Assembly: GCA_963802275.1 (NCBI GenBank)
Contig: CAWDIB010000004.1
Span: forward strand, 496,001 to 560,000
Reading direction: 5' to 3'
DNA from: CAZMZW01 sp963802275
GTDB taxonomy: Bacteria > Chloroflexota > Anaerolineae > Anaerolineales > Anaerolineaceae
Length of the DNA: 64,000 bases
In this document: piece by piece, positions 9,668 through 18,790 of the stretch
Position numbering within the stretch: position 1 is the stretch's first letter
Layout of the letters: each line of letters opens with the position of its first letter
Translations under genes and position numbers: made by a program
Notes under the pieces: generated by a model
Database searches by the model: none
Seen by the model: the letters and a program-made list of their open reading frames with translations, nothing else
What the model was told of the DNA's origin: nothing

Positions 9668-11134
9668 CTATTTTTCTGATCCAGTTGAAAGGCGCATGGC
9701 ACTGACTGCCAAACCCAGGCTGATCCAGAGGTATGGCAATGCAAAGGAATCAATGCTGAAACCTTCCGCCGGTAATGCAACTATTACAAAGATACCAGCC
9801 AAACCCAGGGCTGCATACATCCCTTTCCCATCTCGCAAGACTCTCACAAAGGCAGACAGTAACAAGATCAGCCAGCTTAGATAAATAGAAAAACCAACCA
9901 AGCCCGTCTCCGCTAGAATACGCACCCATAAGCTCTTGATATTGAGGAGGACATCATATTCATACATCAAGCGACGGATCTCAATTAACGTCCAGCCAAA
10001 TGGAGTAATTTTGGATGGGAAGAAAAATCCCGCATTTCCCAAGCCCACGCCGAGAATGGGATGATCGCCAAAAATCTCCCAACCGGAGAGCCAATAAACC
10101 GCCCTTTCACCAAATTGGAGATTATTAAAGTAGGTTAGCAAGGGGTTTTCTTTATCGGTCTTAAATTCAAACAAATTCTTCATACGCGGATCAATTCTGC
10201 TGAGGATATATGCCCCCAAAAGAATCAGTGACAGGTAAGCAATAATGAAAAGAAAGGCCAATATGCTTGTCAATAATTTCGAGGCATTTTGAAAGCGGTA
10301 TTTTCTGATTTTTGCTTTTTCCATCCATGTAGATCGGATTTTCCTCACAACCTGAACATTGACAAATATGAAAATTAGCGTCAGCATGGATAAAAAAGCT
10401 AGAAATCCACCCCGCGATAAAGTGAAAAACAATGCTGTTATCCCTGCAAGCAATAGGAAATTCTCAATAGATAAGCCCAAAAATCTCGCCGTATGAGATG
10501 AATACCGCTTAATACTGGCTGCAAGCCAAAGCGGCAGATATAGCATGTTCAACTGATGCGAAAACCAGGACGGCTCCAGGGCAAAACCGGTTGCGCGATT
10601 ATGGTAAAGAACCCTGGAAGAAAACAAACCCTGGAAATTGAACATCCACTCAAAATATTTATGATAAGTTAACCAACTAAATATTTGAACGCCAGCCCAA
10701 ACAAGCATGATAAACCCGCTCCAATTGATCACCCGCAATGAATCTCTTAGCACTTTTTCATCATGGGGTAATGCGGAAGCAACAATAAAAAAACATAACC
10801 CAATGACGAGGGTGATCAACGATTGCAGATTATTGGCAAAGTAGGAAAAGTTTTTAAATGTCGGGATCTCGATAAAAATTGCGCAAATGGTGGACACAAA
10901 AGCAGATAATACAAATACGAATAAAGGCAAGTTGAGTTTTGAAAGGGTTCCTGAATTGTAGAGGTAAGGAAACAGCCAAAAAAGGATCAAAATAAACAGA
11001 AATAAAATTGAAGGAACTGCCACTGTGTCGGATTTCAGGATTTTTGCAACCAGCGGCATACTGGTTACCGGAAGGATAAACAGCATTAAATACCATACCA
11101 GATTAATGGCTTTTTGATATCGATTATTTGCCAA
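9668..11134 (-). CDS. O-antigen ligase / polymerase family membrane protein (Wzy/WaaL-like)
   Basis: About 488 aa with ten or more transmembrane helices. A large extracytoplasmic loop near the C-terminus contains WLSGWEIFGDHPILGVGLGN, the H-P-x-x-G-x-G-xxN signature of the Wzy_C/O-antigen ligase family. Start TTG 11134 is chosen: GGGA lies upstream and it overlaps the stop of the Wzz-like gene by 11 bp. The longest frame (to 11281) would overlap that gene by about 150 bp. It probably polymerises or ligates exopolysaccharide with the neighbouring chain-length regulator. Confidence 0.83.
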   Translation of the reverse strand: MANNRYQKAINLVWYLMLFILPVTSMPLVAKILKSDTVAVPSILFLFILILFWLFPYLYNSGTLSKLNLPLFVFVLSAFVSTICAIFIEIPTFKNFSYFANNLQSLITLVIGLCFFIVASALPHDEKVLRDSLRVINWSGFIMLVWAGVQIFSWLTYHKYFEWMFNFQGLFSSRVLYHNRATGFALEPSWFSHQLNMLYLPLWLAASIKRYSSHTARFLGLSIENFLLLAGITALFFTLSRGGFLAFLSMLTLIFIFVNVQVVRKIRSTWMEKAKIRKYRFQNASKLLTSILAFLFIIAYLSLILLGAYILSRIDPRMKNLFEFKTDKENPLLTYFNNLQFGERAVYWLSGWEIFGDHPILGVGLGNAGFFFPSKITPFGWTLIEIRRLMYEYDVLLNIKSLWVRILAETGLVGFSIYLSWLILLLSAFVRVLRDGKGMYAALGLAGIFVIVALPAEGFSIDSFALPYLWISLGLAVSAMRLSTGSEK

Positions 11135-11921
11135 GTACTTTTTTCCCAGGTTTAATATGATCAACCGCAAAAATCCAGATAAGCATGAATATGAGACCAA
11201 GCATTGCACCAGCCAGGACAAACGCATTTCTGGCAAATACAACCGGCTGAACCGGTAATTGGCTTTTCTCGATAAGGTCAACCGCCAAAGCCGGCATCAA
11301 ACCCCGGCTGGCCTCTTTTTCCTGATATGCTTCCTCCCCCACTTTTTTAATATCCTGCAAAAGTTGATCCATTTTATTTATTGTGCACGGAGCTATGGAT
11401 TCCACTCCGATGGTTATTCTTTGCAAACAAATTTCAAGTGAGTCCAAAACCTGGAATAACCTCTCAGCTTTAAACGCATGAGATAAAGATTCTTTTAACA
11501 CTTCATCCGCTTTTTCAGCCCAGAGATTAACCAAGGTGTTCGCTTTGCGAGCATCTTTATCGCGTATACGGATATACCATTCAAACTCACCCCTTTCAAG
11601 CCGGGACTGCTTCTTAATATCAGAAAACGACGCGTCTGCATATTCTGAATGAGCATCATCAATTGTTTTTTGTAGAATAAAATCAGAATTGATCAGGCTG
11701 CCAATTCCACGCATGGCCTGGTCTTCCTGTATGTCTGATAAATAGCCGGTGCGGGTGTAATCAATGGTTACCACAAATTTCGCCTGGGCTTCATAAACAG
11801 GAGGAACGAACCCATTCAATAACAACCCGAGGATGCCGCCCAAAAGCATGCCAATGGGAAGATAAAACCAATGGCGCAGCATCTTAACAAAATAATCTTT
11901 TGGTACAAAGTATTCTTTCAT
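11124..11921 (-). CDS. Wzz-like polysaccharide chain-length determinant
   Basis: 265 aa. Two transmembrane helices (about 16-36 and 232-255) flank a long helical extracytoplasmic domain. The first helix is followed by FVPPVYEAQAKFVVTID, typical of Wzz/PCP proteins, and the Pro-rich stretch SQLPVQPVVFARNAF precedes the second helix. No Walker kinase domain is attached, so it is the regulator-only form. It is cotranscribed and overlapping with the O-antigen ligase-like gene. Moderate divergence; family assignment rests on topology and the flanking motifs. Confidence 0.8.
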   Translation of the reverse strand: MKEYFVPKDYFVKMLRHWFYLPIGMLLGGILGLLLNGFVPPVYEAQAKFVVTIDYTRTGYLSDIQEDQAMRGIGSLINSDFILQKTIDDAHSEYADASFSDIKKQSRLERGEFEWYIRIRDKDARKANTLVNLWAEKADEVLKESLSHAFKAERLFQVLDSLEICLQRITIGVESIAPCTINKMDQLLQDIKKVGEEAYQEKEASRGLMPALAVDLIEKSQLPVQPVVFARNAFVLAGAMLGLIFMLIWIFAVDHIKPGKKVLGK

Positions 11922-11991
11922 TTCTTTTCTAAATATTTAACTTTCTTAATTCTTAATTTTTATTGAATAATAACTAAGCAAGTGGCTACTG

Positions 11992-12615
11992 CTATCCGTC
12001 ATTTTCATCAGGATATTGAGTCCTATATAGCCCTTTGGATTGTATGATTTCGAAAACGCTTGGCAGTAAATAATACCGATAAGGTTTACCAAGCGATACC
12101 AACTGCCGTACTTTCTGGGAAGAAATTTCAAGGATCGGGGCTTCAATAAATTCCACTTTGTGTGAAATTCCTGGGATTCTTTTCTCCAATAAATCCAGTT
12201 CAATTTTTTCCCCAACGCGATGCATGACGCCAAGATGGTCACAACTGCGTACGAAATCAACCGGCTTATGCCAGGTCGGCAGGTCGCGCAAGGAATCTCC
12301 TCCCATTAAAAAAATCAGGCTGGCAGCTGGAAATTCAAGACGAAGCAGGTCTACAGTGTCGCGCATGTAATGGGGACCTGGGCGATCAATATCCACCCGC
12401 GAAAGCTGAAATGCCGGATCATCCCCTATGGATGCCTCGACCATTTCAAAACGGATAGCGGGTGAAGTGATCTCCTTGCCAACTTTATGAGGAGGGTTGG
12501 GGGTAAGCACCCAAAGAACCTTATCCAAGTGCAATTGGTCAAAGGCTTCCATTGCCAGGATTAAATGACCAACATGGGGTGGGTCAAATGTTCCCCCAAA
12601 AATTCCCATTCTCAT
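11992..12615 (-). CDS. nadD: Nicotinate-nucleotide adenylyltransferase
   Basis: About 207 aa. N-terminal GIFGGTFDPPHVGHLILA contains the GxFDPxHxGH nucleotidyltransferase signature; TPNPPHK, GGDSLRDLPTWHK and the C-terminal ISSQKVRQLV (ISSTxIR-like) are the usual NadD blocks. It joins nicotinate mononucleotide with ATP to form deamido-NAD. ATG 12615 is preferred because GGAGAAG lies 9 nt upstream; an in-frame TTG at 12639 gives a longer version without a ribosome site. It lies 27 bp downstream of obgE, a frequent bacterial pairing. Confidence 0.95.
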   Translation of the reverse strand: MRMGIFGGTFDPPHVGHLILAMEAFDQLHLDKVLWVLTPNPPHKVGKEITSPAIRFEMVEASIGDDPAFQLSRVDIDRPGPHYMRDTVDLLRLEFPAASLIFLMGGDSLRDLPTWHKPVDFVRSCDHLGVMHRVGEKIELDLLEKRIPGISHKVEFIEAPILEISSQKVRQLVSLGKPYRYYLLPSVFEIIQSKGLYRTQYPDENDG

Positions 12616-12642
12616 TTTATGTTTCTTCTCCGCAATCAAAGA

Positions 12643-13902
12643 TCATTCACTCCAGGTAAATTCATGATCTCCAATGATGACATTATCCCCTTCCACAATG
12701 CCTGCTTCACGCAAAGCCTGATCAATTCCCATCGATTCCATGATCCTTTGAAAACGGCGGATGGCATCATCATACTCCCAATAAGTCATGGCGGCTGCAC
12801 GTTCGATCGCCTGACCTTTCACCTGCCAACCATCCGGTTGGCGGATGATCTCAAAGACAGGCAAATCCATCCCCGGCCGGTAAACCGGTTCGGGCTGAAT
12901 GATCTTTTCTTCGGGGAGGTCTTCCAAAATTTTCTTAGCCTGCCAAAGAATTTTTTCCAGATTATTATGAGTTGCCGTGGAAATTTCCGTAATGGGGATT
13001 TTATACCTGGAAAAAATCTTTTTCACCGAAGGCCATTTTTCGAGAACATCAGGAAGGTCGATTTTATTTAAGACGACAATTTGCGGTTTTTTAGCCAGTT
13101 CGGGATCAAAAAGTGCCAACTCTCCATTAATCTGTGAAAAGTCCGCAAATGGATTTTCAGACAAGCCATTGATGACATGTATGAGAATGCGGGTGCGCTG
13201 AATATGTTTGAGAAAAGTATCCCCAATCCCCATCCCGGAATGGGCGCCTTCGATCAGACCGGGGATGTCAGCCAGCACAAGGGTTGTTTCCTCATCCAGT
13301 CGAGATACACCCAGATTCGGAACCAGGGTGGTAAATGGATATTCAGCAATCTTTGGTTTGGCGTTGGAAACTGCAGCCAGGAAACTGGATTTGCCTGCGT
13401 TCGGCATACCAACGATGCCAATATCGGCAATCAGCTTTAACTCCAGGTGCAATTTCATTTCTGTTCCGGGCTCACCTTTTTCTGCAATGCGGGGTGCCTG
13501 TTTTCTTGAATTGGCAAAATGAGTGTTACCCCTGCCTCCCCGCCCTCCCTTGACCACCAGATATTGCTGACTGGCTAAGGTTAAATCTGATAAAAGATCT
13601 TTATTTCCACCATTAAAAACCATGGTGCCAATCGGAACATGAATGACCAAATCCGGAGCAGATCTCCCGCTCTTATTGTTCGTGCCGCCATTCTTCCCGT
13701 CCTCACCATTGAATTTGTTCTTGTGCCGGAATTCAAGCAAAGTATTCATATGCTCTGAAACCCGGATGAGCACATCACCGCCTTTGCCGCCATCCCCTCC
13801 ATCAGGTCCACCGCGATTAACGAACTTCTCACGGTGGAAATGGACCATGCCATCCCCACCCTTTCCGGAACGGACAACTATTTCAGCTTCATCAACAAAC
13901 AT
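12643..13902 (-). CDS. obgE: Obg-family GTPase with C-terminal OCT domain
   Basis: 419 aa. The glycine-rich Obg fold opens with FVDEAEIVVRSGKGGDG and contains many GG repeats (GGDGGKGGDV). The G domain follows with P-loop GMPNAGKSSF, switch/G3 LADIPGLIEGA, G4 NKIDLPDV and G5 ISTATH. The last 80 residues form the OCT domain (FEIIRQPDGWQVKGQAIERAA...). Obg proteins act in 50S assembly and stringent response. It heads a segment with nadD downstream, and is separated from the upstream gene by a strong hairpin. Confidence 0.97.
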   Translation of the reverse strand: MFVDEAEIVVRSGKGGDGMVHFHREKFVNRGGPDGGDGGKGGDVLIRVSEHMNTLLEFRHKNKFNGEDGKNGGTNNKSGRSAPDLVIHVPIGTMVFNGGNKDLLSDLTLASQQYLVVKGGRGGRGNTHFANSRKQAPRIAEKGEPGTEMKLHLELKLIADIGIVGMPNAGKSSFLAAVSNAKPKIAEYPFTTLVPNLGVSRLDEETTLVLADIPGLIEGAHSGMGIGDTFLKHIQRTRILIHVINGLSENPFADFSQINGELALFDPELAKKPQIVVLNKIDLPDVLEKWPSVKKIFSRYKIPITEISTATHNNLEKILWQAKKILEDLPEEKIIQPEPVYRPGMDLPVFEIIRQPDGWQVKGQAIERAAAMTYWEYDDAIRRFQRIMESMGIDQALREAGIVEGDNVIIGDHEFTWSE

Positions 13903-13924
13903 AGTGAATCAATTATTCCATAAA

Positions 13925-13957
13925 ATGAAAGAGAGGTCTACTCAACCTCTCTTTCAT
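13925..13957 (-). terminator. Intrinsic terminator after the COG2403-type gene
   Basis: A perfect 13-bp inverted repeat (13925-13937 with 13945-13957, core GAAAGAGAGGT) with a 7-nt loop, followed on the minus strand by TTTT. It lies between the upstream gene's stop (13965) and obgE's start (13902). Confidence 0.75.
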
Positions 13958-13964
13958 CAAGTTT

Positions 13965-15289
13965 CTACTTCTTTGTGCCGAATTTCTTTTTCAGCAGATC
14001 CATGAGGGTTGGCTGACCAATCTCCTGTAATTCATATCGAACCCGCTGCATGGGTTTTTTGATTTTTATAATTCGAGTCAGATCAATCGGAGTCGCAGAA
14101 AGGACCAAATCCACATCGGCATTATTGATGGTCTGTTCAAGATCATGTACCATCTCATCCCCATATCCCATGGCTGGCAGAATCGGGCCAGTGCGTGGAT
14201 ATTTCTGGTATGTTGCTTGAATAGCTCCAACGGCAAATGGACGCGGGTCAACAATTTCAGCAGCACCAAAGCGTTTGGCAGCCACCCATCCCGCACCATA
14301 TGCCATTTCTCCATGTGTGAGGGTTGGGCCATCTTCAATAACAAGCACACGTTTGCCTTGAATAGCATCCGGATTATCCACAAATAAAGGTGATGCTGCT
14401 TCAATCATCATTGCATCCGGATTTAAACGGCGGATATTTTCACGTACACTGATGACATTTTCAGGATTGCAGTATCCACCTTGTTTATTACAAACACATC
14501 CGCCAGGCTGACATTGGTTTCACCAGGATGATAAGTTAGATTCATGACCAGGACGATGTGGATCAACAACAACTATCGCCAGATCACTCATATAGAATGA
14601 AAAATCATTGTTTCCCCCATCCCATAGAACTACATCAACTTCTTTTTCGGCCTGGCGCAGGATGTCTTCATAATCCACTCCGGCGTAGACGATGACACCA
14701 TTATCAAGGTGCGGTTCATATTCTTCACGTTCTTCAATGGTGCATTCATGTTTATCCAAATCAGCATAGGACGCAAATCGTTGGACCTTCTGTTTCACCA
14801 GATCACCATAGGGCATGGGATGGCGGATGGCTGCAACTTTATAGCCCAATTCGATCATATCCATGGATACCTTGCGAGTTGTTTGGCTTTTGCCTGAACC
14901 AGTCCGCACAGCACAAACAGATATGACCGGTTTGCTTGATTTAATTTGTGTGGATTTAAAACCCATCAATCGAAAATCTGCTCCCGCTGCAAGAACCTGC
15001 GATGCTTTGTTCATTACATATTGATGGGGAACATCACTATAAGCGAAAACCACTTGATCAACCTTATATTTCTTAATCAGGTATTCAACTCATTTTCGGG
15101 ATGGATTTCTATTCCAATGGGATACAACTTTCCGGCCAGTTCGGATGGATATTTTCTGCCTTCAATATTCGGAATTTGGGTTGCCGTAAAAGCAACCACC
15201 TCATACTCCTTGTTATCTCGAAAAAAGACATTGAAATTATGAAAATCTCTGCCGGCTGCACCCATGATGATTGTTTTAATTCGTGCCAT
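13965..15289 (-). CDS. Cyclic 2,3-diphosphoglycerate synthetase-like P-loop protein (COG2403), broken by three frameshifts
   Basis: Three reading frames together give one protein of about 440 aa. N-terminal block: IKTIIMGAAGRDFHNFNVFF, a Rossmann-like start. Middle: VVFAYSDVPHQYVM, P-loop SVCAVRTGSGKSQTTR and VVLWDGGNNDFSFY. C-terminal: VLVIEDGPTLTHGEM and DPRPFAVG. This pattern matches COG2403, the family containing methanogen cyclic 2,3-diphosphoglycerate synthetase; the bacterial role is not settled. Single-base changes near 15085 (missing base), 14540 (extra base) and 14467 (missing base) would restore one continuous frame with family-like sequence at each junction. GGAG precedes the ATG. 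Frameshifts probably reflect sequence error, as argS next door has five more. Confidence 0.8.
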
Positions 15290-15308
15290 ACATTTCTCCT
15301 TAAATTAT

Positions 15309-17068
15309 TTACATAACATCGGGCAAAGATATGCCCAACAAATTCAAACCATTTACTATCGTTTGCCGTGCTGCCATGACGAGCCGGATGCGAAAATCAC
15401 GGATTTCTTCCTTTTCGTTCAACACCGGGCAAATCGAATAAAAATTGTTGAACGCTCTAGCCAGATCAAACGAATAGGTGGTAAGAATCAAAGGTCTCAT
15501 TCCGTTTGCCGCTCGTTGCACCTCCTGCGGAAATCGGGAAATCAGTTCCACCAGCTGAATTTCCTGTTGATTCAATCTTTCATGGATATCTGCTGATTCA
15601 GGAATGCGGTTACCACATTTTCTAAGAATGCTCTTTGCTCTTACCCCGGCATATAAAATGTAAGGGGCAGCCTGACCATTCACGTCCAGGGCGGAATCCC
15701 AATCAAATGTAATCACCTTGGTGTTATCCCGGGAAAGCAAAGAGTATTTTATTGCACCGATGGCAACTTCATGTGCCACATCTTCTTTTTCCTGCTGGCT
15801 ATGTCCGGATTCTTCGTCTCGACAATCGCAAGTGCGCGTTTTTCAGCCTCTCGGATCAGATCCTCCAATAAAACCACTGCTCCTTCACGGGAAGCAATGG
15901 TGACATTTCCGGGAAGGTTTACAATTTCATAAGCCAGATGATAGCAATTCTTTGCCCACGGGAAACCCCATCAATTCCAGGATTTTAAATATTTGTTTGA
16001 TATACAGGGACTGTCGCACATCAATGACATAGATGGATTTATCCGGTTTGAATTGTTCAAACTTCTTTATCGCCAGAGGAATGTCTTTCGTCGCGTAGAG
16101 AGAAGTCCCATCCGAACGCAGGATAACCAGAACACGATATTTCTCGGAGGTGCCCAAAATTCGATCCAAATCAACAATCACTGCACCGACAGGTCGTTCA
16201 TCGGTAGCCAATCCACGTCGAATAAGTTCTTCAACCAGGTGCTTTCCTGATTCTTCAACTTCACTCTCGTAATACATCTTGTCAAAAGTGATCCCATCTG
16301 CTGATAGATCTGGTTGAAAGCCTCTAAAGACCAGTAACGTGTTTTTTCCCACAATGCCACAATCTCACGTCTTTGTCATTCCAACTCTTGAAAAAGTCTC
16401 TGATCTCGGCTTCATTCTCAGAGTTCTCTGATTTCTAACTGCCTCTGCGTAAAGATCTCCCATCCAGCGGTTTTATTCTGTGCCGGTGGTTCTCCATCCG
16501 TATGAATCTTCCAATAATTCCACAACCAGGTGATCACATGCAGCCCAATATCACCAAGGTAATTTGCCCTTATAACATCGCCAGAAAATTCAATGGATCG
16601 CAAAGCTGCACCAATCACCATGTTGCGCAAGTGACCTACATGAAAAGCTTTCAGCGAATTCGGCTGGGAAAATTCAACCATGATTATTCGGGAAGTGTCT
16701 TTTCCTTTCCCAGAATCATCGCCGCGGTCAATCACCTCATCAATGACATGCCTGGCATATAGATTTGAGTCAAAAAAGATATTTAAATAACCTTTAGTTG
16801 CCTGGATCGACTCGATACCTGGAATGACTCGCAGGTTATGTTGGACCTTATCAGCCATTAGTGCCGCCAGGTCATTGATGGGGAGGGTTGAATCTTGCGA
16901 AGCCACCCTGGCTGCCAGTTCAAAAAAAGAGGTAGCAATCCCCCATTGTCCATTAAAAGGTATCCAGGACCATCTGGGTTGGAACTCTCCCCATCCCATT
17001 TGGTAAGAAATTTCCTTTATTTTTTGCTCAATAGATTCTTGTTCTGACTCGAACATAGCAACCGCCAT
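15309..17068 (-). CDS. argS: Arginyl-tRNA synthetase, broken by five frameshifts
   Basis: Joined frames give about 585 aa. The class I HIGH motif reads FHVGHLRN after EFSQPNSLKA. The catalytic core continues through ANYLGDIGLHVI, LLRSDGTSLYATKDIPLA and YVIDVRQSLYIKQI, and the C-terminal DALR anticodon domain ends RLVMAARQTIVNGLNLLGI. Frame changes fall near 16425, 16367, 16294, 15961 and 15807. Each is a single base, and each junction becomes family-like when corrected (for example WNDKDREIVALWEKTR at 16367 and FPWAKNCYHLAYEI at 15961). argS is essential and no second copy is in the window, so error is more likely than decay. The start could be ATG 17068 or the in-frame ATG 17056. Confidence 0.88.
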
Positions 17069-17077
17069 TAAAAAAAT

Positions 17078-17104
17078 AAAACGGGAGCATTGGATTCCCG
17101 CTTT
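17078..17104 (-). terminator. Intrinsic terminator after rpsT
   Basis: Stem CGGGA/TCCCG (17082-17086 with 17096-17100), extended by AAA/TTT pairs, then a T-rich tract (TTTTATTTTTTT) on the minus strand that runs right up to the argS start codon. Confidence 0.6.
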
Positions 17105-17142
17105 ATTCTATCAAAACTATTGGTAATTTCAAGTAAATAGGA

Positions 17143-17409
17143 TTACTTTTCTTTTTGGGAAAGCTGCTTCATCAACCGGCTTTTTCGGCGGGCGGCATTA
17201 TTTTTATGAATGACTCCTTTTTGAGCGGTGTGATCCAAGACACTGATGGCATTCGCCACAGCGGCTTCAGCTACCTTGAGCTTTCCAGTTTCAATTGATT
17301 CACGTGCTTTTTTAACGCTGGTTCGGGCAGATCCACGATAAACGCGATTGAGTTCACGTTTTTTTTGATTCTGCCGATTGCGTTTAATTTGCGATTTTAT
17401 GTTTGCCAA
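17143..17409 (-). CDS. rpsT: 30S ribosomal protein S20
   Basis: 88 aa, highly basic, opening ANIKSQIKRNRQNQKKR and containing AAVANAISVLDHTAQKGVIHKNNAARRKSRL, the S20 C-terminal signature. S20 binds 16S rRNA early in 30S assembly. The start codon is TTG at 17409, preceded by a strong GGAGG 6 nt upstream; there is no ATG alternative. The UUG start is notable because E. coli rpsT also uses UUG, linked there to autogenous control. Monocistronic: hairpins flank it on both sides. Confidence 0.96.
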   Translation of the reverse strand: MANIKSQIKRNRQNQKKRELNRVYRGSARTSVKKARESIETGKLKVAEAAVANAISVLDHTAQKGVIHKNNAARRKSRLMKQLSQKEK

Positions 17410-17496
17410 AACAAACCTCCAAGAATTTCAATCACGACCAACAAGCTACAAATTTTATCTGAAGGTTACCTTTTTGTCCAGAATGAATTTAAAATG

Positions 17497-17520
17497 AAAT
17501 CCCCTTTTTTAAGGGGATTT
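17497..17520 (-). terminator. Intrinsic terminator after pgk (symmetrical)
   Basis: AAATCCCC (17497-17504) pairs with GGGGATTT (17513-17520) around a TTTTTTAA loop, 10 bp after the pgk stop on the minus strand and before rpsT. Confidence 0.65.
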
Positions 17521-17529
17521 CCTGGTAAT

Positions 17530-18705
17530 TTATTTATCCTGCAAGGCTACCAAGCCTGGCAATGCCAAACCTTCCAGCATCTCCAGAGAAGCGCCACCAC
17601 CTGTGGAAATATGGGTGATTTTTTCCGAAACACCGGCTTGAGCCACTGCCGCCACAGAATCACCCCCGCCAATTACGCTGACTGCCTGGCTGGATGCAAT
17701 GGCTTTGGCAATCTCAAAAGTACCCATTGCAAAATTAGGGAATTCAAAGACGCCCATCGGTCCATTCCATACCACTGTTCCTGCTTCTGAAATTATTTTA
17801 CCGAATTGCTTGACCGTCTCGGGTCCTATATCCAGGACCCGCCAGCCTGCCGGCACCTCTCCGACCAGCTGAGTTTTCTTTTGGGCAGAATCTTCAAATT
17901 TATCAGCCAGGACCATATCCACTGGTAGACGAAGTTTTGATCCACCCACCTTCAACAGTTCTTTGGCAGTATCCAATGCCTCAGATTCGACTAAGGAATC
18001 GCCCATGCCAAATCCTTGTGCCGCAAAGAAAGTATTGGCCATCCCTCCCCCAATCAATACGGTATCCGCCTTCTGCAATAAATTCTTGATGACGCCGATC
18101 TTATCGCTGACTTTGGCGCCGCCCAGAATTGCCACAAATGGTCTTTTGGGATCATCCACCGCCTGGCCAAGGTACTGAATTTCTTTTTCCATTAATAATC
18201 CAGCTACTCCCGGTAAAAATTTTGCTACACCCTCAGTGGAAGCATGGGCTCGGTGGGCAGTGCCAAAGGCGTCATTGACATAAACATCTGCTAGTGCAGC
18301 CAGTTGTTTTGACATACCGGGATCATTTTTCTCCTCTTCGGGATGAAAGCGCGTATTTTCCAGCACCAGGACATCTCCGGGTTTCAATACCCTGGCAGCT
18401 TCTTCAGCTTGCTGACCAATACAATCTTCTGCAAAAACCACCGGTTTTCCTAATACTGCAGCCAGATGCTCAGCAACTAGTTTCAAACTGAACACGGGGT
18501 CTGGTCCACCTTTTGGGCGCCCCAGATGAGAAGCCAGGATAACCGATGCACCCTGGTCCACCAAGTACTTTATGGTTGGCAGTGCAGCACGGATGCGGGT
18601 GTCATCGGTGATTTTCCCTTCTTTCATGGGAACATTAAAATCAACCCTGACCAGTACTTTTTTCCCACTCACATTGATATCTTTTACTGTCTTTTTTTTG
18701 AACAT
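17530..18705 (-). CDS. pgk: Phosphoglycerate kinase
   Basis: About 391 aa. VLVRVDFNVPMKEGKITDDTRI is the N-terminal PGK signature; SHLGRPKGG, LENTRFHPEEEKNDP and the ATP-side VWNGPMGVFEF and GGGDSVAAV are all present. It transfers phosphate between 1,3-bisphosphoglycerate and ADP in glycolysis. Start ATG 18705 is chosen because GAGG lies 5 nt upstream and the protein then opens MFKKKTVKDINVSGK; an upstream frame adds 19 unrelated residues. Downstream of gap in the same direction, separated by a hairpin. Confidence 0.97.
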   Translation of the reverse strand: MFKKKTVKDINVSGKKVLVRVDFNVPMKEGKITDDTRIRAALPTIKYLVDQGASVILASHLGRPKGGPDPVFSLKLVAEHLAAVLGKPVVFAEDCIGQQAEEAARVLKPGDVLVLENTRFHPEEEKNDPGMSKQLAALADVYVNDAFGTAHRAHASTEGVAKFLPGVAGLLMEKEIQYLGQAVDDPKRPFVAILGGAKVSDKIGVIKNLLQKADTVLIGGGMANTFFAAQGFGMGDSLVESEALDTAKELLKVGGSKLRLPVDMVLADKFEDSAQKKTQLVGEVPAGWRVLDIGPETVKQFGKIISEAGTVVWNGPMGVFEFPNFAMGTFEIAKAIASSQAVSVIGGGDSVAAVAQAGVSEKITHISTGGGASLEMLEGLALPGLVALQDK

Positions 18706-18728
18706 AATAACCTCGCTTGTTCTTTTTA

Positions 18729-18770
18729 AAAAGGACGCAACCTGAAAGCTGGTCCAGATCACGTCCTTTT
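18729..18770 (-). terminator. Hairpin between gap and pgk (terminator or processing site)
   Basis: AAAAGGACG (18762-18770 read on the minus strand) pairs with CGTCCTTTT (18729-18737) around a 24-nt loop that itself contains CTGGACCAG. It ends in a T-run about 24 bp before the pgk start codon. The position suggests partial termination or mRNA processing between the two glycolytic genes. Confidence 0.5.
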
Positions 18771-18790
18771 CATAGTTTTTCTATATCAGC

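Noticed and set aside
11135..11281. N-terminal extension of the O-antigen ligase-like protein
   Set aside because: Lies entirely within the Wzz-like coding sequence and reads as non-family residues; the TTG overlapping the Wzz stop is preferred.
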